Assembly: GCF_000972785.3 (NCBI RefSeq) | Contig: NZ_CP011253.3 | Span: 124,001 to 188,000, forward strand | Length of the DNA: 64,000 nucleotides | Source of the DNA: Pandoraea oxalativorans | Lineage (GTDB): Bacteria; Pseudomonadota; Gammaproteobacteria; Burkholderiales; Burkholderiaceae | Reading direction: 5' to 3' | Shown: in pieces, positions 1 to 9,875 of the stretch | How the letters are laid out: each line of letters begins with the position of its first letter | How positions within the stretch are numbered: position 1 is the first letter of the stretch | Translations under genes and position numbers: made by a program | The notes under the pieces: model-generated | What the model was told of the DNA's origin: nothing | Seen by the model: only the letters and a program-made list of their open reading frames with translations | Database searches by the model: none

Positions 1-191
1 CCGCAAACGCGAGTCGGAACGGGTGAGTGAGACGCCAACTGTGACGTCCTTCCGGTATCCCCAACCGGATGGACCGCCCGGTCACGCAGGGCGCCTGCAT
101 GGTGCTCTTATATAAGGACGACCGGTGCTCGCACCCGCCGGTACTTCAACGTCTGCTTCGATTTCCCCGACTCTGCATGGAGACAACCCCC
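1..191. other. Upstream region of pckG, no gene recognised
   Basis: The pckG reading frame stays open upstream to a possible ATG at 69, but I see no support for coding there. An AT-rich patch near 108-116 (ttatataag) could be a -10 element for pckG, but no convincing -35 accompanies it. Confidence 0.3.
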
Positions 192-2078
192 ATGACGCAA
201 GCCAGTGTGAGCGCTAATGCGCTCAACGCCTCTTCCTCGTCCAATGTTGCCACGCGTGATCTGCCCGGCTGGGTGCGTCACCGCAAACTGATCGACTGGG
301 TCTCGCATATCGCGGCGATCACGCAACCCGAGCGTGTCGTCTGGTGCGACGGCTCGCAAGAGGAGTACGACCGTTTGTGCGAACAGATGGTCGCCGCCGG
401 GAAAATGCAGCGGCTCAATCCCGCCAAGCGCCCCAATTCGTTCCTCGCGTTGTCCGATCCGTCGGACGTCGCGCGCGTGGAAGGTCGCACGTTCATCTGT
501 AGCGAGAAACGCGAAGATGCTGGCCCGACCAATCACTGGATCGATCCGGCCGAAATGCGCACGACGCTCGACGGGCTGTTTCAGGGCTGCATGCAAGGCC
601 GCACGATGTACGTCGTGCCGTTCTCGATGGGCCCGCTCGGCTCGCCGATCGCGCACATCGGCGTGGAGTTGTCCGACACGCCGTACGTCGCCGTGAACAT
701 GCGCATCATGACGCGCATGGGACGTGCCGTGTACGACGTGCTCGGCGACGACGGCGAGTTCGTACCCTGCGTGCATACCGTGGGCGCACCGCTTGCCGCT
801 GGCGCGAAAGACGTGGCGTGGCCGTGCAACAGCACGAAGTACATCGTCCACTTCCCGGAAACGCGCGAGATCTGGAGCTACGGTTCGGGCTACGGCGGCA
901 ATGCGCTGCTGGGCAAGAAGTGCTTCGCGCTGCGCATTGCTTCGACGATGGGCCGCGACGAGGGCTGGCTGGCCGAACACATGCTGATCCTGGGCGTGAC
1001 GTCGCCGCAGGGCAAGAAGTACCACGTCGCGGCGGCGTTCCCATCGGCTTGCGGCAAGACCAACTTCGCCATGCTGATTCCGCCGAAGGGCTTCGATGGC
1101 TGGAAGGTCGAGACCATCGGTGACGACATCGCCTGGATCAAACCGGGTAAGGACGGCCGTCTGTACGCCATCAACCCGGAAGCGGGCTTCTTCGGCGTAG
1201 CGCCGGGCACGAGCCAGAAGACGAACCCGAACGCGCTGGCGACGCTGGGCGAGAACGTGATCTTCACCAACGTCGCGCTCACCGACGACGGCGACGTGTG
1301 GTGGGAAGGTCTGACCGACACGCCGCCCGCGCACCTGATCGACTGGCAGGGCAAGGACTGGACGCCAGAGATTGCGAAGGAAACCGGCCGCAAGGCGGCG
1401 CATCCGAACTCCCGCTTCACGGCGCCGGCGTCGCAGTGCCCGTCGATCGATGCCGACTGGGAGAACCCGGCCGGCGTGGCGATCGACGCGTTCATCTTCG
1501 GCGGTCGTCGCTCGACGACCGTGCCGCTGGTCACGGAAGCGCGCGACTGGACCGAGGGCGTGTACATGGCCGCGACGATGGGCTCGGAGACGACCGCAGC
1601 CGCCGCCGGTCAGCAAGGCGTGGTGCGTCGCGATCCGTTCGCGATGCTGCCGTTCTGCGGCTACAACATGGCTGACTACTTCCAGCATTGGCTCGACACG
1701 GGCGCGCATCTCGAAAAGACGGGTGCCACGCTGCCGAAGATCTACTGCGTGAACTGGTTCCGCAAGGGGGCGGACGGCAAGTTCGTGTGGCCGGGGTTCG
1801 GCGAGAACATGCGTGTGCTGGCATGGATGCTCGGTCGTATCGACGGCACTGCGCAGGGCACGGAGAACGCCTTCGGCATTACGCCGCGCTATGAAGATCT
1901 GAACTGGGACGGTCTGTCGTTCACGCCTTCGCAGTTCGACGACGTCACTTCGATGGACCCTGCCGCGTGGCATGAAGAACTCAAGCTTCACGCCGAACTG
2001 TTCGACACGCTCAAGCATCATCTGCCGCAGGCGCTGCTCGATACGAAGGCCGACATCGAGCGTCGTCTGAAGTCGTGA
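192..2078 (+). CDS. pckG: Phosphoenolpyruvate carboxykinase (GTP)
   Basis: This enzyme converts oxaloacetate and GTP to phosphoenolpyruvate, GDP and CO2, the entry step of gluconeogenesis, in the cytoplasm. The 628-residue product fits the GTP-dependent family (about 600-630 residues). The family P-loop with its reactive cysteine, FPSACGKTN, lies at about residues 283-291, followed by the second metal/nucleotide motif [10 protein letters not shown] chose the ATG at 192 because a GGAGA ribosome site lies 8 bases upstream; in-frame ATGs at 69 and 177 are less well placed. It is a monocistronic gene closed by a strong terminator at 2154. Identification is secure; only the start is uncertain. Confidence 0.96.
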   Translation: MTQASVSANALNASSSSNVATRDLPGWVRHRKLIDWVSHIAAITQPERVVWCDGSQEEYDRLCEQMVAAGKMQRLNPAKRPNSFLALSDPSDVARVEGRTFICSEKREDAGPTNHWIDPAEMRTTLDGLFQGCMQGRTMYVVPFSMGPLGSPIAHIGVELSDTPYVAVNMRIMTRMGRAVYDVLGDDGEFVPCVHTVGAPLAAGAKDVAWPCNSTKYIVHFPETREIWSYGSGYGGNALLGKKCFALRIASTMGRDEGWLAEHMLILGVTSPQGKKYHVAAAFPSACGKTNFAMLIPPKGFDGWKVETIGDDIAWIKPGKDGRLYAINPEAGFFGVAPGTSQKTNPNALATLGENVIFTNVALTDDGDVWWEGLTDTPPAHLIDWQGKDWTPEIAKETGRKAAHPNSRFTAPASQCPSIDADWENPAGVAIDAFIFGGRRSTTVPLVTEARDWTEGVYMAATMGSETTAAAAGQQGVVRRDPFAMLPFCGYNMADYFQHWLDTGAHLEKTGATLPKIYCVNWFRKGADGKFVWPGFGENMRVLAWMLGRIDGTAQGTENAFGITPRYEDLNWDGLSFTPSQFDDVTSMDPAAWHEELKLHAELFDTLKHHLPQALLDTKADIERRLKS

Positions 2079-2153
2079 CGTTGACGATGATGGTTACATC
2101 GCGAATGTGGTCAGCGCTACGATAGCGACGCCGTAATCCCGAGTCCGCAGCAT

Positions 2154-2187
2154 GATCCCGCCGAGGGAAACTTCGGCGGGATTTTTC
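2154..2187 (+). terminator. Rho-independent terminator of pckG
   Basis: A perfect 10-bp stem (2155-2164 with 2173-2182) and an 8-base loop are followed by a run of five T. It sits 76 bases after the pckG stop. Confidence 0.9.
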
Positions 2188-2215
2188 ATTGCCTTGTGAT
2201 CCTTCCGAAAGGTGC

Positions 2216-2233
2216 GCCAGTCAATGCACTGGC
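2216..2233. promoter_or_regulatory. Inverted repeat upstream of the toxin-antitoxin pair
   Basis: gccagt (2216-2221) and actggc (2228-2233) form a 6-bp inverted repeat with a 6-base spacer, about 95 bases before the antitoxin start. RHH antitoxins of this class autoregulate through inverted repeats, so it is a candidate operator, but the site is short. Confidence 0.3.
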
Positions 2234-2328
2234 CGGTTTTCGAAAGTCCTCCGGTGCTAGCATTTATCTCGTCATCCGAATGTTTGAATTGGGTGGCGGT
2301 TTTGGGTTATGTACTGAAGGAGAGACTT

Positions 2329-2535
2329 ATGCACATGATGTTGATAGAGGGAATTGATGAGCAACTGATGAGGTCGCTTCAACTGCGCGCGACGCAGGCG
2401 AACATAACGCCGGAGCAGGAGGTGCTGCGCGTGTTGAACTACTTCGCGCGAGAGCCGGAGTTCGTCGATTTTTACGATGCCCTAACGCGTTTCCCTAACG
2501 TGGGGCTCGACAGCGACTTCGAGCGAATCAACTGA
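2329..2535 (+). CDS. FitA/VapB-like antitoxin
   Basis: This small 68-residue protein sits directly upstream of a PIN-domain toxin. Its N-terminus (MLIEGIDEQLMRSL followed by an ITPEQEVLRVL helix) has the strand-helix-helix pattern of a ribbon-helix-helix DNA-binding antitoxin, and the acidic, aromatic tail would bind the toxin. The ATG at 2329 has an excellent ribosome site (gaaggaga, 2316-2323). The stop lies 28 bases before the toxin ATG, so the two are probably one operon. Known antitoxins of this type neutralise the toxin and repress their own promoter. The family (FitA versus VapB) is assigned by context and pattern only. Confidence 0.75.
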   Translation: MHMMLIEGIDEQLMRSLQLRATQANITPEQEVLRVLNYFAREPEFVDFYDALTRFPNVGLDSDFERIN

Positions 2536-2563
2536 ATCGCCAATGGGGCGTCAGGAGAATCCA

Positions 2564-2983
2564 ATGTTCTTGCTCGATACCAACGTAGTTAGTGAACTAA
2601 GGAAGGGTGGTGGCGGTGATTCTGGCGTCCGACAGTTTTATCGTCACACCAGAAGCGCATCCAGGCGCCCCTACCTCTCCGTTATCACCTTGGGGGAATT
2701 GCGTCGCGGTGCCTTGCTGCTCCGCCATCGCAACGATCTTCGTCAGGCGGCGTTGATCGAAAACTGGATTGGGGGCATGCACGACGACTTCGTCGGCCAC
2801 ATTCTGCCGGTTGACGTGAAGATCAGTAACGCGTGGGCGCGCATGCGCGTGCCGCATCAACAAGATCCGATCGATAAGCTCATCGCAGCGACTGCGCTGG
2901 TCCACAGACTTGTCGTCGTTACGCGCAACGTCAAGGATTTTTCAAAAACAGGCGTTGAGGTATATAACCCGTTTATGCAATAG
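2564..2983 (+). CDS. FitB/VapC-type PIN-domain ribonuclease toxin
   Basis: The 139-residue product has the full PIN layout: MFLLDTNVVSELRK at the N-terminus (first acidic Asp and Glu), a central Glu in the ITLGELRRG helix, and the C-terminal Asp pair within DPIDKLIAATA followed by VVTRNVKDF. PIN toxins are Mg2+-dependent RNases that cleave tRNA or other RNA when freed from the antitoxin. The start at 2564 has an AGGAG site; the frame opens earlier at 2543. It ends about 30 bases from the convergent response-regulator gene. The pair sits between core genes, which fits horizontal acquisition. Confidence 0.88.
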   Translation: MFLLDTNVVSELRKGGGGDSGVRQFYRHTRSASRRPYLSVITLGELRRGALLLRHRNDLRQAALIENWIGGMHDDFVGHILPVDVKISNAWARMRVPHQQDPIDKLIAATALVHRLVVVTRNVKDFSKTGVEVYNPFMQ

Positions 2984-3015
2984 ACGAGCGAAGTGGGGGC
3001 GCTTTCCGAACGATA

Positions 3016-3648
3016 TTACAACCGATTCTCCACCGCAAACTTGATCAACTCCGCTTGCCCTTCGATGCCGAGTTTGCGTTTGATGTTGAGGCGATGGGTT
3101 TCCACGGTGCGCACGGAAAGGTCCATTTCCGTTGCGATCTGCTTGTTCGCGAGGCCATGCGCAATGCGCGTGAGTATTTCGCGTTCACGAGGCGTGAGCG
3201 AATCGATGGGGGCGTGCGATGTGGAGGCCTGCACGACACGCGCCGCAATCGCGGCGCTGTAGTAAGCGTCGCCGCGTGCCACACGTTCGATGGCCGTCAC
3301 GATCTCGTGTGCGGGCGCATCCTTGAGCACGTAGCCGCGCGCACCGGCACGTACCGCCTGACGCACATACTCCGCGTTGTCGTGCATCGAGAGAATCAGT
3401 ACGGCGATATGCGGAAACTGCTCACGAAACTGTGCCGTCAGCTCGATGCCGTTCGTGCCACGCATGCTGATGTCCATCAGGGCGAGATCGGGCGATGCCG
3501 TCTTCGCGCGGGTCAGGGCTTCCTGCGCGTTGCCCGCTTCGCCAACGACCTGCAAGTTGGGTGCCGCATCGAATCGTGCGCGCAGGCCGTCGCGCACCAG
3601 CGGGTGGTCGTCGATCAACAGGAGTCGGATGGGGTGAGCTTGCATCAT
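3016..3648 (-). CDS. NarL/FixJ-type response regulator
   Basis: This is the DNA-binding half of a two-component system. The 210-residue protein has a receiver domain (residues about 7-125; phospho-acceptor Asp59 in LALMDI, conserved Lys in YVLKDAP) and a C-terminal LuxR-type helix-turn-helix (about 145-207, starting LTPREREIL, recognition part VRTVETHRLNIKRKL). Its ATG at 3648 overlaps the stop codon of the kinase gene as ATGA, so the two are translationally coupled. The pair is divergent from cstA-ybdD, so control of a carbon-source transporter is a reasonable but unproven guess. Confidence 0.93.
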   Translation of the reverse strand: MMQAHPIRLLLIDDHPLVRDGLRARFDAAPNLQVVGEAGNAQEALTRAKTASPDLALMDISMRGTNGIELTAQFREQFPHIAVLILSMHDNAEYVRQAVRAGARGYVLKDAPAHEIVTAIERVARGDAYYSAAIAARVVQASTSHAPIDSLTPREREILTRIAHGLANKQIATEMDLSVRTVETHRLNIKRKLGIEGQAELIKFAVENRL

Positions 3649-5033
3649 TTACGAGTGGTTGCGCGAAGTGTCGCTTTCACGGCGGCCGGCGTGAGCGGGA
3701 CCCACGCGCTGATGGTCGTGAGGCCGGGCCAGGATTGAATGCCAAGGGCACCGCCCACGGCGTCGAGCCGTTCGCGCATATTGCGCAGGCCGATGCCGTG
3801 GCGAGGGTCGTGATGCACGTCGGTGACGTCGAAACCGCGCCCATCGTCGGCAATCGACAGGTGAATGCCGTCGGATTTGAAAATGAGCAAAATCGACACG
3901 CGCGACGCATTCGCGTGACGCTCGATGTTCGTCAGCGCTTCCTGCGCGATTCGGTAGAGCATCGTCTTGATGTTGTCGTCGAGCGTCGGCGCGTCACCCT
4001 CGACGTCCATCTCCACGGGAAGCCCCGCGTGTGAGCCGAACTCCCGGGCGAGTTGCTCGATCGCGGCTGCGAGTCCCAGATCGTCGAGCATTGCGGGACG
4101 CAACGCTTGCGAAATGCGCCGAACTTCGCCAAGCGTGCCGTTCAGCCGGTCGATGGCCACGCCGAGTGTGGCGCTGGCGGCCGCAGGCGATCCCGGCAGA
4201 CGCATCGACGCCGATTCGAGCAGTAGCTTGACCGAGACGAGCAACTGGCTGATGCCGTCGTGCAACTCGCGCGAAATGCGCGAACGCTCCAGCTCCTGCG
4301 ACTCTACGACCTGACGCGCGAGTTGCCGCAGCTTGGCGTCGGCGGTCTTGAGTTCGGTGATGTTCACCACCAGGCCGCACAGACCAACGATGGCAAGACA
4401 CGACGATGCGATCAGCGTGATCCAGATCAGCGTGCGGTCGATGTTCGCCTGTGCGCGATCGTCGGATTCGCGCAAGGTGGCTTCGACATCGTCGAGGTAA
4501 ATACCCGTGCCGATCATCCAGTTCCAGCGCGGCAGGGCGATGACGTAACCGAGCTTCGGTGTCATCTGTTGCTGGCGCGATGGCTTCTCCCACGCGTATT
4601 GAACGTAACCGCCGCCGGCGCGCGCGGCCGCGATGAGACGCTGGATCGTGGGGGCACCGGATTCGTCCTTGAGCGACCAGAGATTGTGGCCGACGAGTTC
4701 CGGCTGCCGCGGGTGCATCAGGCTGCGGCCCTGGAGGTCGTAGACGAAGAAGTAGCCGTCCTGGCCGAACTCCATTCGGGCGAGCGTCGCCAGGGCGGCT
4801 TCACGCGCCGCGGGCGTATCCGGGCCGTCGTAAAGCGGCTCGATAGCGTTGCGCGCAAGGCCCACGTAATGCAGCAGCTCGGCCCGCTTGTTGGCCAGCG
4901 ATGTGGTTTGTACGGCCTCGTGCTGTGCGCGCGATAGCTCAATACCCTGGTGTCGCACGGCAAGCGCGATGGCGACCATCGCCAACGCAACCGGCAGCAG
5001 CGACAGGACGAAAAATTTCTGTCGGAGATTCAT
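3645..5033 (-). CDS. Cache-domain sensor histidine kinase (NarX/DegS-like)
   Basis: This 462-residue membrane kinase has transmembrane segments at about 7-27 and 202-224 flanking a periplasmic single Cache domain (DGYFFVYDLQGRSLMHP; later RWNWMIGTGIYLDDVE). The cytoplasmic part has a HisKA_3 dimerisation/phospho-acceptor box (RISRELHDGISQ, His258) and an HATPase with the N box (EALTNIERHA), G1 (DDGRGFD) and GIGLRNM. sCache domains commonly sense small organic acids; the ligand is unknown here. It is the first gene of an operon with the regulator and is divergent from the CstA-type transporter gene across a 410-base gap. Confidence 0.93.
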   Translation of the reverse strand: MNLRQKFFVLSLLPVALAMVAIALAVRHQGIELSRAQHEAVQTTSLANKRAELLHYVGLARNAIEPLYDGPDTPAAREAALATLARMEFGQDGYFFVYDLQGRSLMHPRQPELVGHNLWSLKDESGAPTIQRLIAAARAGGGYVQYAWEKPSRQQQMTPKLGYVIALPRWNWMIGTGIYLDDVEATLRESDDRAQANIDRTLIWITLIASSCLAIVGLCGLVVNITELKTADAKLRQLARQVVESQELERSRISRELHDGISQLLVSVKLLLESASMRLPGSPAAASATLGVAIDRLNGTLGEVRRISQALRPAMLDDLGLAAAIEQLAREFGSHAGLPVEMDVEGDAPTLDDNIKTMLYRIAQEALTNIERHANASRVSILLIFKSDGIHLSIADDGRGFDVTDVHHDPRHGIGLRNMRERLDAVGGALGIQSWPGLTTISAWVPLTPAAVKATLRATTRK

Positions 5034-5443
5034 GGCATTCGATAAGCCTGCAATGCCGCGACCGCTGGTTTGAAAGGTGTGCGCTACGTACTAGCACGTA
5101 GCGAACCTGCGTAGTTCCGCGCTTGTGGCGCGTCGGGCAAATGCCAATACTACACGCCGAATCGTGGCCGGGGCTGCCGAGTGTAACTCGCAAGTCTGTT
5201 CCCGGTGTTGGCAAGTTGTCCGGCACGCCCGCACGCGTGCATGCCCGGACCGGGAGGGGCAAACGCTTCGCCATCTCTTCGCTGTCGCCACCCCCACAGA
5301 GGGGCGCGTCAGCGATCCGCAAGCGAAAGCGCTCCGCGCTGCGATTCGGGACACCGACACGGTGTCACACCAAGAGGCGGGACAGTGTCGCAACGGCACC
5401 GTCCCGGGTTGCTGCCTTAAGCAGGCAGTTCCGAGGAGAGACA
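5034..5443. promoter_or_regulatory. Divergent control region between the two-component operon and cstA
   Basis: This 410-base gap holds no convincing gene. It contains an 8-bp inverted repeat (cgctacgt 5082-5089, acgtagcg 5096-5103) close to the kinase start, and two short palindromes of the type GACAC-N-GTGTC (5356-5366) and GACA-N-TGTC (5381-5389) about 60-90 bases before cstA. NarL-class regulators often bind short inverted or tandem heptamers, so these are candidate operators. Confidence 0.45.
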
Positions 5444-7510
5444 ATGAATCGTATCTGGCAACAACTGCCCTGGGCAGCGGTGGCCGTCGTCGGCGCGTGC
5501 GCGCTCGGCACGGTGGCGCTATCGCGCGGCGAAACCGTCAGCGCACTCTGGATCGTGATCGCAGCCATCTGCGTTTATCTGATCGCTTACCGTTTCTACA
5601 GCAAGTTCATCGCCACGCGGGTGGCGCAACTCGACGGCACACGCATGACGCCGGCATGGCGTCACAACGACGGCCTCGACTACGTGCCGACCAATCGCTA
5701 CGTGCTGTTCGGCCATCACTTCGCCGCCATCGCCGGCGCCGGTCCGCTCGTCGGGCCCGTGCTCGCCGCGCAGATGGGCTATCTGCCCGGCATGCTTTGG
5801 ATTCTCGCGGGCGTGGTGTTCGCTGGCGCGGTGCAGGACTTCATGGTGCTGTTCATCTCGACGCGTCGCGACGGCCGCTCGCTGGGCGATCTCGTAAAGT
5901 CCGAACTCGGCATGATTCCCGGTGTGATCGCACTGTTCGGCGCGTTCCTCATCATGATCATCATTCTGGCCGTGCTCGCGCTGATCGTCGTCAAGGCGCT
6001 CACCGGCTCGCCGTGGGGCACCTTCACGGTCGGTCTGACGATTCCGATTGCGCTGTTCATGGGCGTCTATACGCGCTTCATTCGCCCGGGCCGCATCGGC
6101 GAAGTCTCGATCATCGGCTTCGTGATGCTCATGGCCGCGATCTATTTTGGCCAGAGCGTGCACGACAGCGCCACGCTGGCGCCGCTGTTCACGTTCGACG
6201 GCAAGCAACTGACGTGGATGCTGATCGGCTACGGCTTCGTGGCATCGGTGTTGCCGGTGTGGCTGCTGCTCGCACCGCGCGACTATCTGTCGACTTTCCT
6301 CAAGATCGGTACGATTCTGGCACTCGCCATCGGTATTCTGGTCGTCGCCCCCGAGCTGAAGATGCCTGCGCTCACGCAGTTCGTCGACGGCAGCGGTCCG
6401 GTCTGGTCAGGCAAGCTGTTTCCGTTCCTCTTCATCACGATCGCGTGCGGCGCCGTGTCCGGCTTCCATGCGCTGATCTCGTCGGGTACCACGCCCAAGC
6501 TGCTCGATAACGAAGTCAACGCGCGCTTCATCGGTTACGGCGGCATGCTGATGGAGTCGTTCGTGGCCATCATGGCGCTGGTGGCCGCGTCGGTGATCGA
6601 CCCGGGCGTGTACTTCGCGATGAACAGCCCGGCCGCGGTGATCGGTACGACACCGGAAGCCGTGGCGCAAGTCGTCTCGGGTTGGGGCTTCACGATCACG
6701 CCGGAGGTGCTGACCTCGACCGCGAAAGCGGTGGGCGAGAACACCATCATCTCGCGCGCCGGTGGCGCACCGACGCTCGCCGTCGGCATGGCCCACATCC
6801 TGCATCAGGTGGTGGGGGGCGAAGCGATGATGGCGTTCTGGTACCACTTCGCGATTCTGTTCGAAGCGCTGTTCATTCTGACGGCTGTCGACGCAGGTAC
6901 GCGCGCCGGACGCTTCATGCTGCAAGACCTGCTCGGCACCTTCGTGCCGTCGCTCAAGCGCACGGAATCGTTGCCCGCGAACCTGATCGCCACGGGCTTG
7001 TGCGTGGCCGCATGGGGCTACTTCCTGTATCAGGGCGTGGTCGATCCGCTGGGCGGCATCAACACATTGTGGCCGCTGTTCGGCATCTCCAACCAGATGC
7101 TCGCCGCCATCGCGCTGATCCTCGCGACCTGCGTGCTGTTCAAGCTCAAGCGCGAGCGCTTCGCCTGGGTGACGGTGCTGCCCACGCTGTGGCTGCTCGC
7201 CTGCACGCTCACCGCCGGATGGCAGAAGATGTTCGATGCGGACCCGAAGGTCGGCTTCCTCGCCCACGCTGCGAAGTACCAGGCAGCACTTGCCGAGGGC
7301 AAGCTGCTCGCCCCGGCCAAGTCGGTCGCACAGATGCAGCAGATCGTGTTCAACGACTATGTCGACGCGACGCTTGCCGGTGTGTTCATGTTCGTCGTGG
7401 TCGCCGTCGCGGCTTTCGGTGTGCGCACCATCCTCGTCGCCCGTCGGGAAAACAAGCCGACGGCCAAGGAAACGCCGTTCGAGCCGATGCCCGCCGGGCA
7501 GCGGGTCTGA
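5444..7510 (+). CDS. cstA: CstA/BtsT-type carbon-starvation transporter
   Basis: This 688-residue multi-pass inner-membrane protein belongs to the CstA family, whose E. coli members take up pyruvate and possibly peptides. Family features are visible: the N-terminal YRFYSKFIA region, the [18 protein letters not shown] motif, and [16 protein letters not shown], followed by many hydrophobic helices and a short polar tail. The ATG at 5444 is preceded by gaggag. Upstream open frame from 5123 is not needed. It is followed after 38 bases by a ybdD-type gene, the usual partner. The adjacent divergent Cache kinase/LuxR regulator is a likely controller. Confidence 0.94.
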   Translation: MNRIWQQLPWAAVAVVGACALGTVALSRGETVSALWIVIAAICVYLIAYRFYSKFIATRVAQLDGTRMTPAWRHNDGLDYVPTNRYVLFGHHFAAIAGAGPLVGPVLAAQMGYLPGMLWILAGVVFAGAVQDFMVLFISTRRDGRSLGDLVKSELGMIPGVIALFGAFLIMIIILAVLALIVVKALTGSPWGTFTVGLTIPIALFMGVYTRFIRPGRIGEVSIIGFVMLMAAIYFGQSVHDSATLAPLFTFDGKQLTWMLIGYGFVASVLPVWLLLAPRDYLSTFLKIGTILALAIGILVVAPELKMPALTQFVDGSGPVWSGKLFPFLFITIACGAVSGFHALISSGTTPKLLDNEVNARFIGYGGMLMESFVAIMALVAASVIDPGVYFAMNSPAAVIGTTPEAVAQVVSGWGFTITPEVLTSTAKAVGENTIISRAGGAPTLAVGMAHILHQVVGGEAMMAFWYHFAILFEALFILTAVDAGTRAGRFMLQDLLGTFVPSLKRTESLPANLIATGLCVAAWGYFLYQGVVDPLGGINTLWPLFGISNQMLAAIALILATCVLFKLKRERFAWVTVLPTLWLLACTLTAGWQKMFDADPKVGFLAHAAKYQAALAEGKLLAPAKSVAQMQQIVFNDYVDATLAGVFMFVVVAVAAFGVRTILVARRENKPTAKETPFEPMPAGQRV

Positions 7511-7548
7511 GAACGGCAGGTACACGGACGCACAGCGGAGGACGCCCC

Positions 7549-7746
7549 ATGCTCGATGAAGTCGGCAAGGTCGGACGATATCTGGGACAGGCCATGCGAT
7601 TGATGGTCGGCCTGCCCGATTACGACACGTATGTGGCGCACATGCAGGCCACGCATCCGGATCGGCCGGTCATGAGCTACGAGGCGTTCTTCCGCGAGCG
7701 ACAGGAAGCGCGCTACGGCGGCAAGAGCGGTGGCCGCTGCTGCTGA
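7549..7746 (+). CDS. ybdD: YbdD/YjiX family small protein
   Basis: This 65-residue protein of the short-chain YbdD family regularly follows cstA or btsT genes. The pattern [21 protein letters not shown] followed by [22 protein letters not shown] and a Cys-Cys end is typical. It is soluble and thought to assist the transporter, but the mechanism is unknown. The start at 7549 follows a ggagg-like site (cggagg, about 7537). It is co-transcribed with cstA by spacing. Confidence 0.9.
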   Translation: MLDEVGKVGRYLGQAMRLMVGLPDYDTYVAHMQATHPDRPVMSYEAFFRERQEARYGGKSGGRCC

Positions 7747-7801
7747 ACGCGGCAGCGCATTGGAGCGCGACATCGATCGCCCCTCGATGCCGTCCAGAGT
7801 G

Positions 7802-7833
7802 AAAAACGCCCGGTGGAGATCCCACCGGGCGTT
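7802..7833 (-). terminator. Terminator of hemN (possibly bidirectional)
   Basis: A perfect 12-bp stem (7805-7816 with 7822-7833) with a 5-base loop is bordered on the left by AAAAA, which is a T run on the minus strand. It therefore terminates hemN and may also stop ybdD transcription. Confidence 0.85.
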
Positions 7834-7883
7834 GTGCGTTGATGCGACGGCTTGCGTGATGCGGCGCCTGCGTTATGTCGCCG

Positions 7884-9416
7884 TCACATGATCTTGGCGC
7901 ATCGCGCGTTGGCGGCACTACGGCGGTAGCCGTCGAAAACTTGCGCCACCACACGCACGAGCAGGCGTCCGGCAGGCAGCACGCGCAATCCGTGCGCATC
8001 GATGGCCACGAGCCCGTCTGCTGCGAGATCGGCCAGCTCGCCGAGTTCGGTCGCGAAGTAAGCGACGAAGTCGATGTCGTGGACATCTTCGATTGTGCTG
8101 AAGTCCAGCCTCATGTGACACATGAGTCGCGAGATGATATCGCGCCGGATATGGTCGTCCCGATCAAGTTGCACGCCACGCGCAATCGCAAGACCGCCCG
8201 CGTCGATGGCGTCGTAGTACGCTTTGAGCGTCTTGGCGTTCTGCGCATAGCTGTCGCCCACACGGCCGATGGCCGACATGCCCACTCCGATGAGATCGCA
8301 ATCGGCGCGCGTGCTGTAACCCTGGAAGTTGCGATGCAACGTGCCAGCCGCTTGCGCGAGGGCGAGTTCGTCGTCGGGGCGTGCGAAGTGATCCATGCCG
8401 ATGTAGACGTAACCGGCCGCCGTCAGCCGCGCGATGATCGTTTGCAAGAGCGCGAGTTTTTCGGGACCGTCCGGCAGCGTGTCGGGCAAACAGCGCTGCA
8501 TCTTGAACTGCTCGGGCAGATGCGCGTAGCTGAAGACCGACAAACGCTCCGGGGCCATCTCGATGACGGCGTCGAGCGTGTTCGAGAAGGAGGCGATCGT
8601 CTGATGCGGCAGACCGTAGATCAGATCGAAATTGACCGACTTGAAGCCACAGCTGCGCGCAGCGTCCAGCGTCGCTTCGACGAGGGCGCGAGGCTGTACG
8701 CGGTGAATCGCTTCCTGCACGCGTGGATCGAAGTCCTGCACGCCGATGGAGAGCCGGTTGAAGCCGAGGGCACGCAGCGCGCGAATGGACGCCGGTCCCG
8801 CGCTGCGCGGATCGATCTCGATGGCGTATTCGGCGCTGTCGTCGGGCGTCATCACGAAGTGACGGCTGATGGCGTCGACGAGCGAGGCAATCTGTTCCAG
8901 CGAGAGAAACGTCGGGGTACCGCCGCCCCAGTGCATCTGCGCGAGCGTGCGGCCCGCGCCGAGCAGCGACGCCTGACGCGCGATTTCCGCGTGAAGGCGC
9001 GTCACGTAGGCGTCGGCATGCGCGCGGTTGTTCGTGACGATCTTGGTGCACGCACAGTAGAAGCACACCGTGTCGCAAAACGGCACGTGCAGGTATAGGG
9101 ACACCGGTTTGCCGGTGCGCTTGGATTGCGCGGCGGCGCGGGCGTAGTCGCCCACACCGAAATCGTCATGGAATTGCAGCGCGCTCGGGTACGAGGTGTA
9201 ACGCGGTCCGTTCACGTCGTAACGACCGAACAGACGCGCGTCGAACTGAACAGGACTGGCCGATGCGTGCAACGGCAGCGCTGTGCGGGACATGCAGCGC
9301 GAATGCCCGGGGTCCTCTCCCAAACTGCGGGACGTGCAGCCCGGGCACGGTTTGCTGGCATGCGGATGGTCAGGGGAACTGGCGCAAGGCGTCGACAAAA
9401 TGGGAAGGGGGTTCAT
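7884..9416 (-). CDS. hemN: Oxygen-independent coproporphyrinogen III oxidase (radical SAM)
   Basis: HemN decarboxylates coproporphyrinogen III to protoporphyrinogen IX without oxygen, using a radical SAM 4Fe-4S cluster. The cluster motif C-x3-C-x2-C-x-C is visible in HVPFCDTVCFYCACTK, and the conserved DVNGPRYTSYPSA and HWGGGTPTFL elements are present. The start is uncertain: the frame is open to 9443, but a likely FNR/Anr box at 9475-9488 would put the transcript start near 9440, favouring ATG 9416 (510 aa) or ATG 9293 (469 aa, close to the usual family length). The distal FNR-type box suggests induction at low oxygen. Confidence 0.93.
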   Translation of the reverse strand: MNPLPILSTPCASSPDHPHASKPCPGCTSRSLGEDPGHSRCMSRTALPLHASASPVQFDARLFGRYDVNGPRYTSYPSALQFHDDFGVGDYARAAAQSKRTGKPVSLYLHVPFCDTVCFYCACTKIVTNNRAHADAYVTRLHAEIARQASLLGAGRTLAQMHWGGGTPTFLSLEQIASLVDAISRHFVMTPDDSAEYAIEIDPRSAGPASIRALRALGFNRLSIGVQDFDPRVQEAIHRVQPRALVEATLDAARSCGFKSVNFDLIYGLPHQTIASFSNTLDAVIEMAPERLSVFSYAHLPEQFKMQRCLPDTLPDGPEKLALLQTIIARLTAAGYVYIGMDHFARPDDELALAQAAGTLHRNFQGYSTRADCDLIGVGMSAIGRVGDSYAQNAKTLKAYYDAIDAGGLAIARGVQLDRDDHIRRDIISRLMCHMRLDFSTIEDVHDIDFVAYFATELGELADLAADGLVAIDAHGLRVLPAGRLLVRVVAQVFDGYRRSAANARCAKIM

Positions 9417-9875
9417 GACGAGGCCCGAAACAATAGGAGACATTCGACTCTAGTCCTGCGGCGCGCGCCGCGCCGTGACCTGCGTCAAATAGCTGTGTCG
9501 GCGGCATGCAAGCTGCGTGAGACGCCTGCAATGTGGGACGTCGTTGCGCAAATGGCCGTATTGGAAGTGGATTCTTGCGTCGCGGTGCGCGCGCGGCACG
9601 CCTGACGTGCACCGAAATCATTGCCGCGGCAGGCAATTTTTTGTCGTCTACGGTAAGCTAGCGCCTTATTGAAGTCCCCGCCGTGTCGACAGCCCTGGCG
9701 GCACGCGCGAGGCTCGCTCCGGAACCGCCGGGGCGGCGGTCCGACCGGTGCCCGCGGGTTTTAGCGAGTTTCCCCAGGTATCCGCAGTGCTGGCAGCTTG
9801 CCGGTCTGCCCATACGCGCATACGCCAATATGCGCTTCTGCCGGAACGACGCGGCACATCACGATTGGAAACAAC
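9417..9875. other. Divergent intergenic region between hemN and the lysR gene
   Basis: These 459 bases hold the FNR-type site at 9475-9488, a short hairpin followed by six T (attgcc 9620-9625 with ggcaat 9632-9637) of unclear meaning, and the lysR leader. I see no credible protein gene. An sRNA ending at the hairpin is possible but unsupported. Confidence 0.4.
9475..9488. promoter_or_regulatory. Probable FNR/Anr box upstream of hemN
   Basis: The 14-mer gtgacctgcgtcaa matches the FNR/Anr consensus TTGAY-N4-RTCAA at all but one position. It lies 32 bases above the widest hemN frame and about 59 bases above ATG 9416. hemN is a classical FNR/Anr target in proteobacteria. Confidence 0.65.

Noticed and set aside
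108..2021. Long - strand open frame opposite pckG
   Set aside because: pckG is unmistakable on the + strand; the opposite frame is Arg/His-rich without motifs.
9620..9642. Short hairpin with T run as end of an sRNA
   Set aside because: The stem is only 6 bp and no promoter-like sequence is evident upstream.
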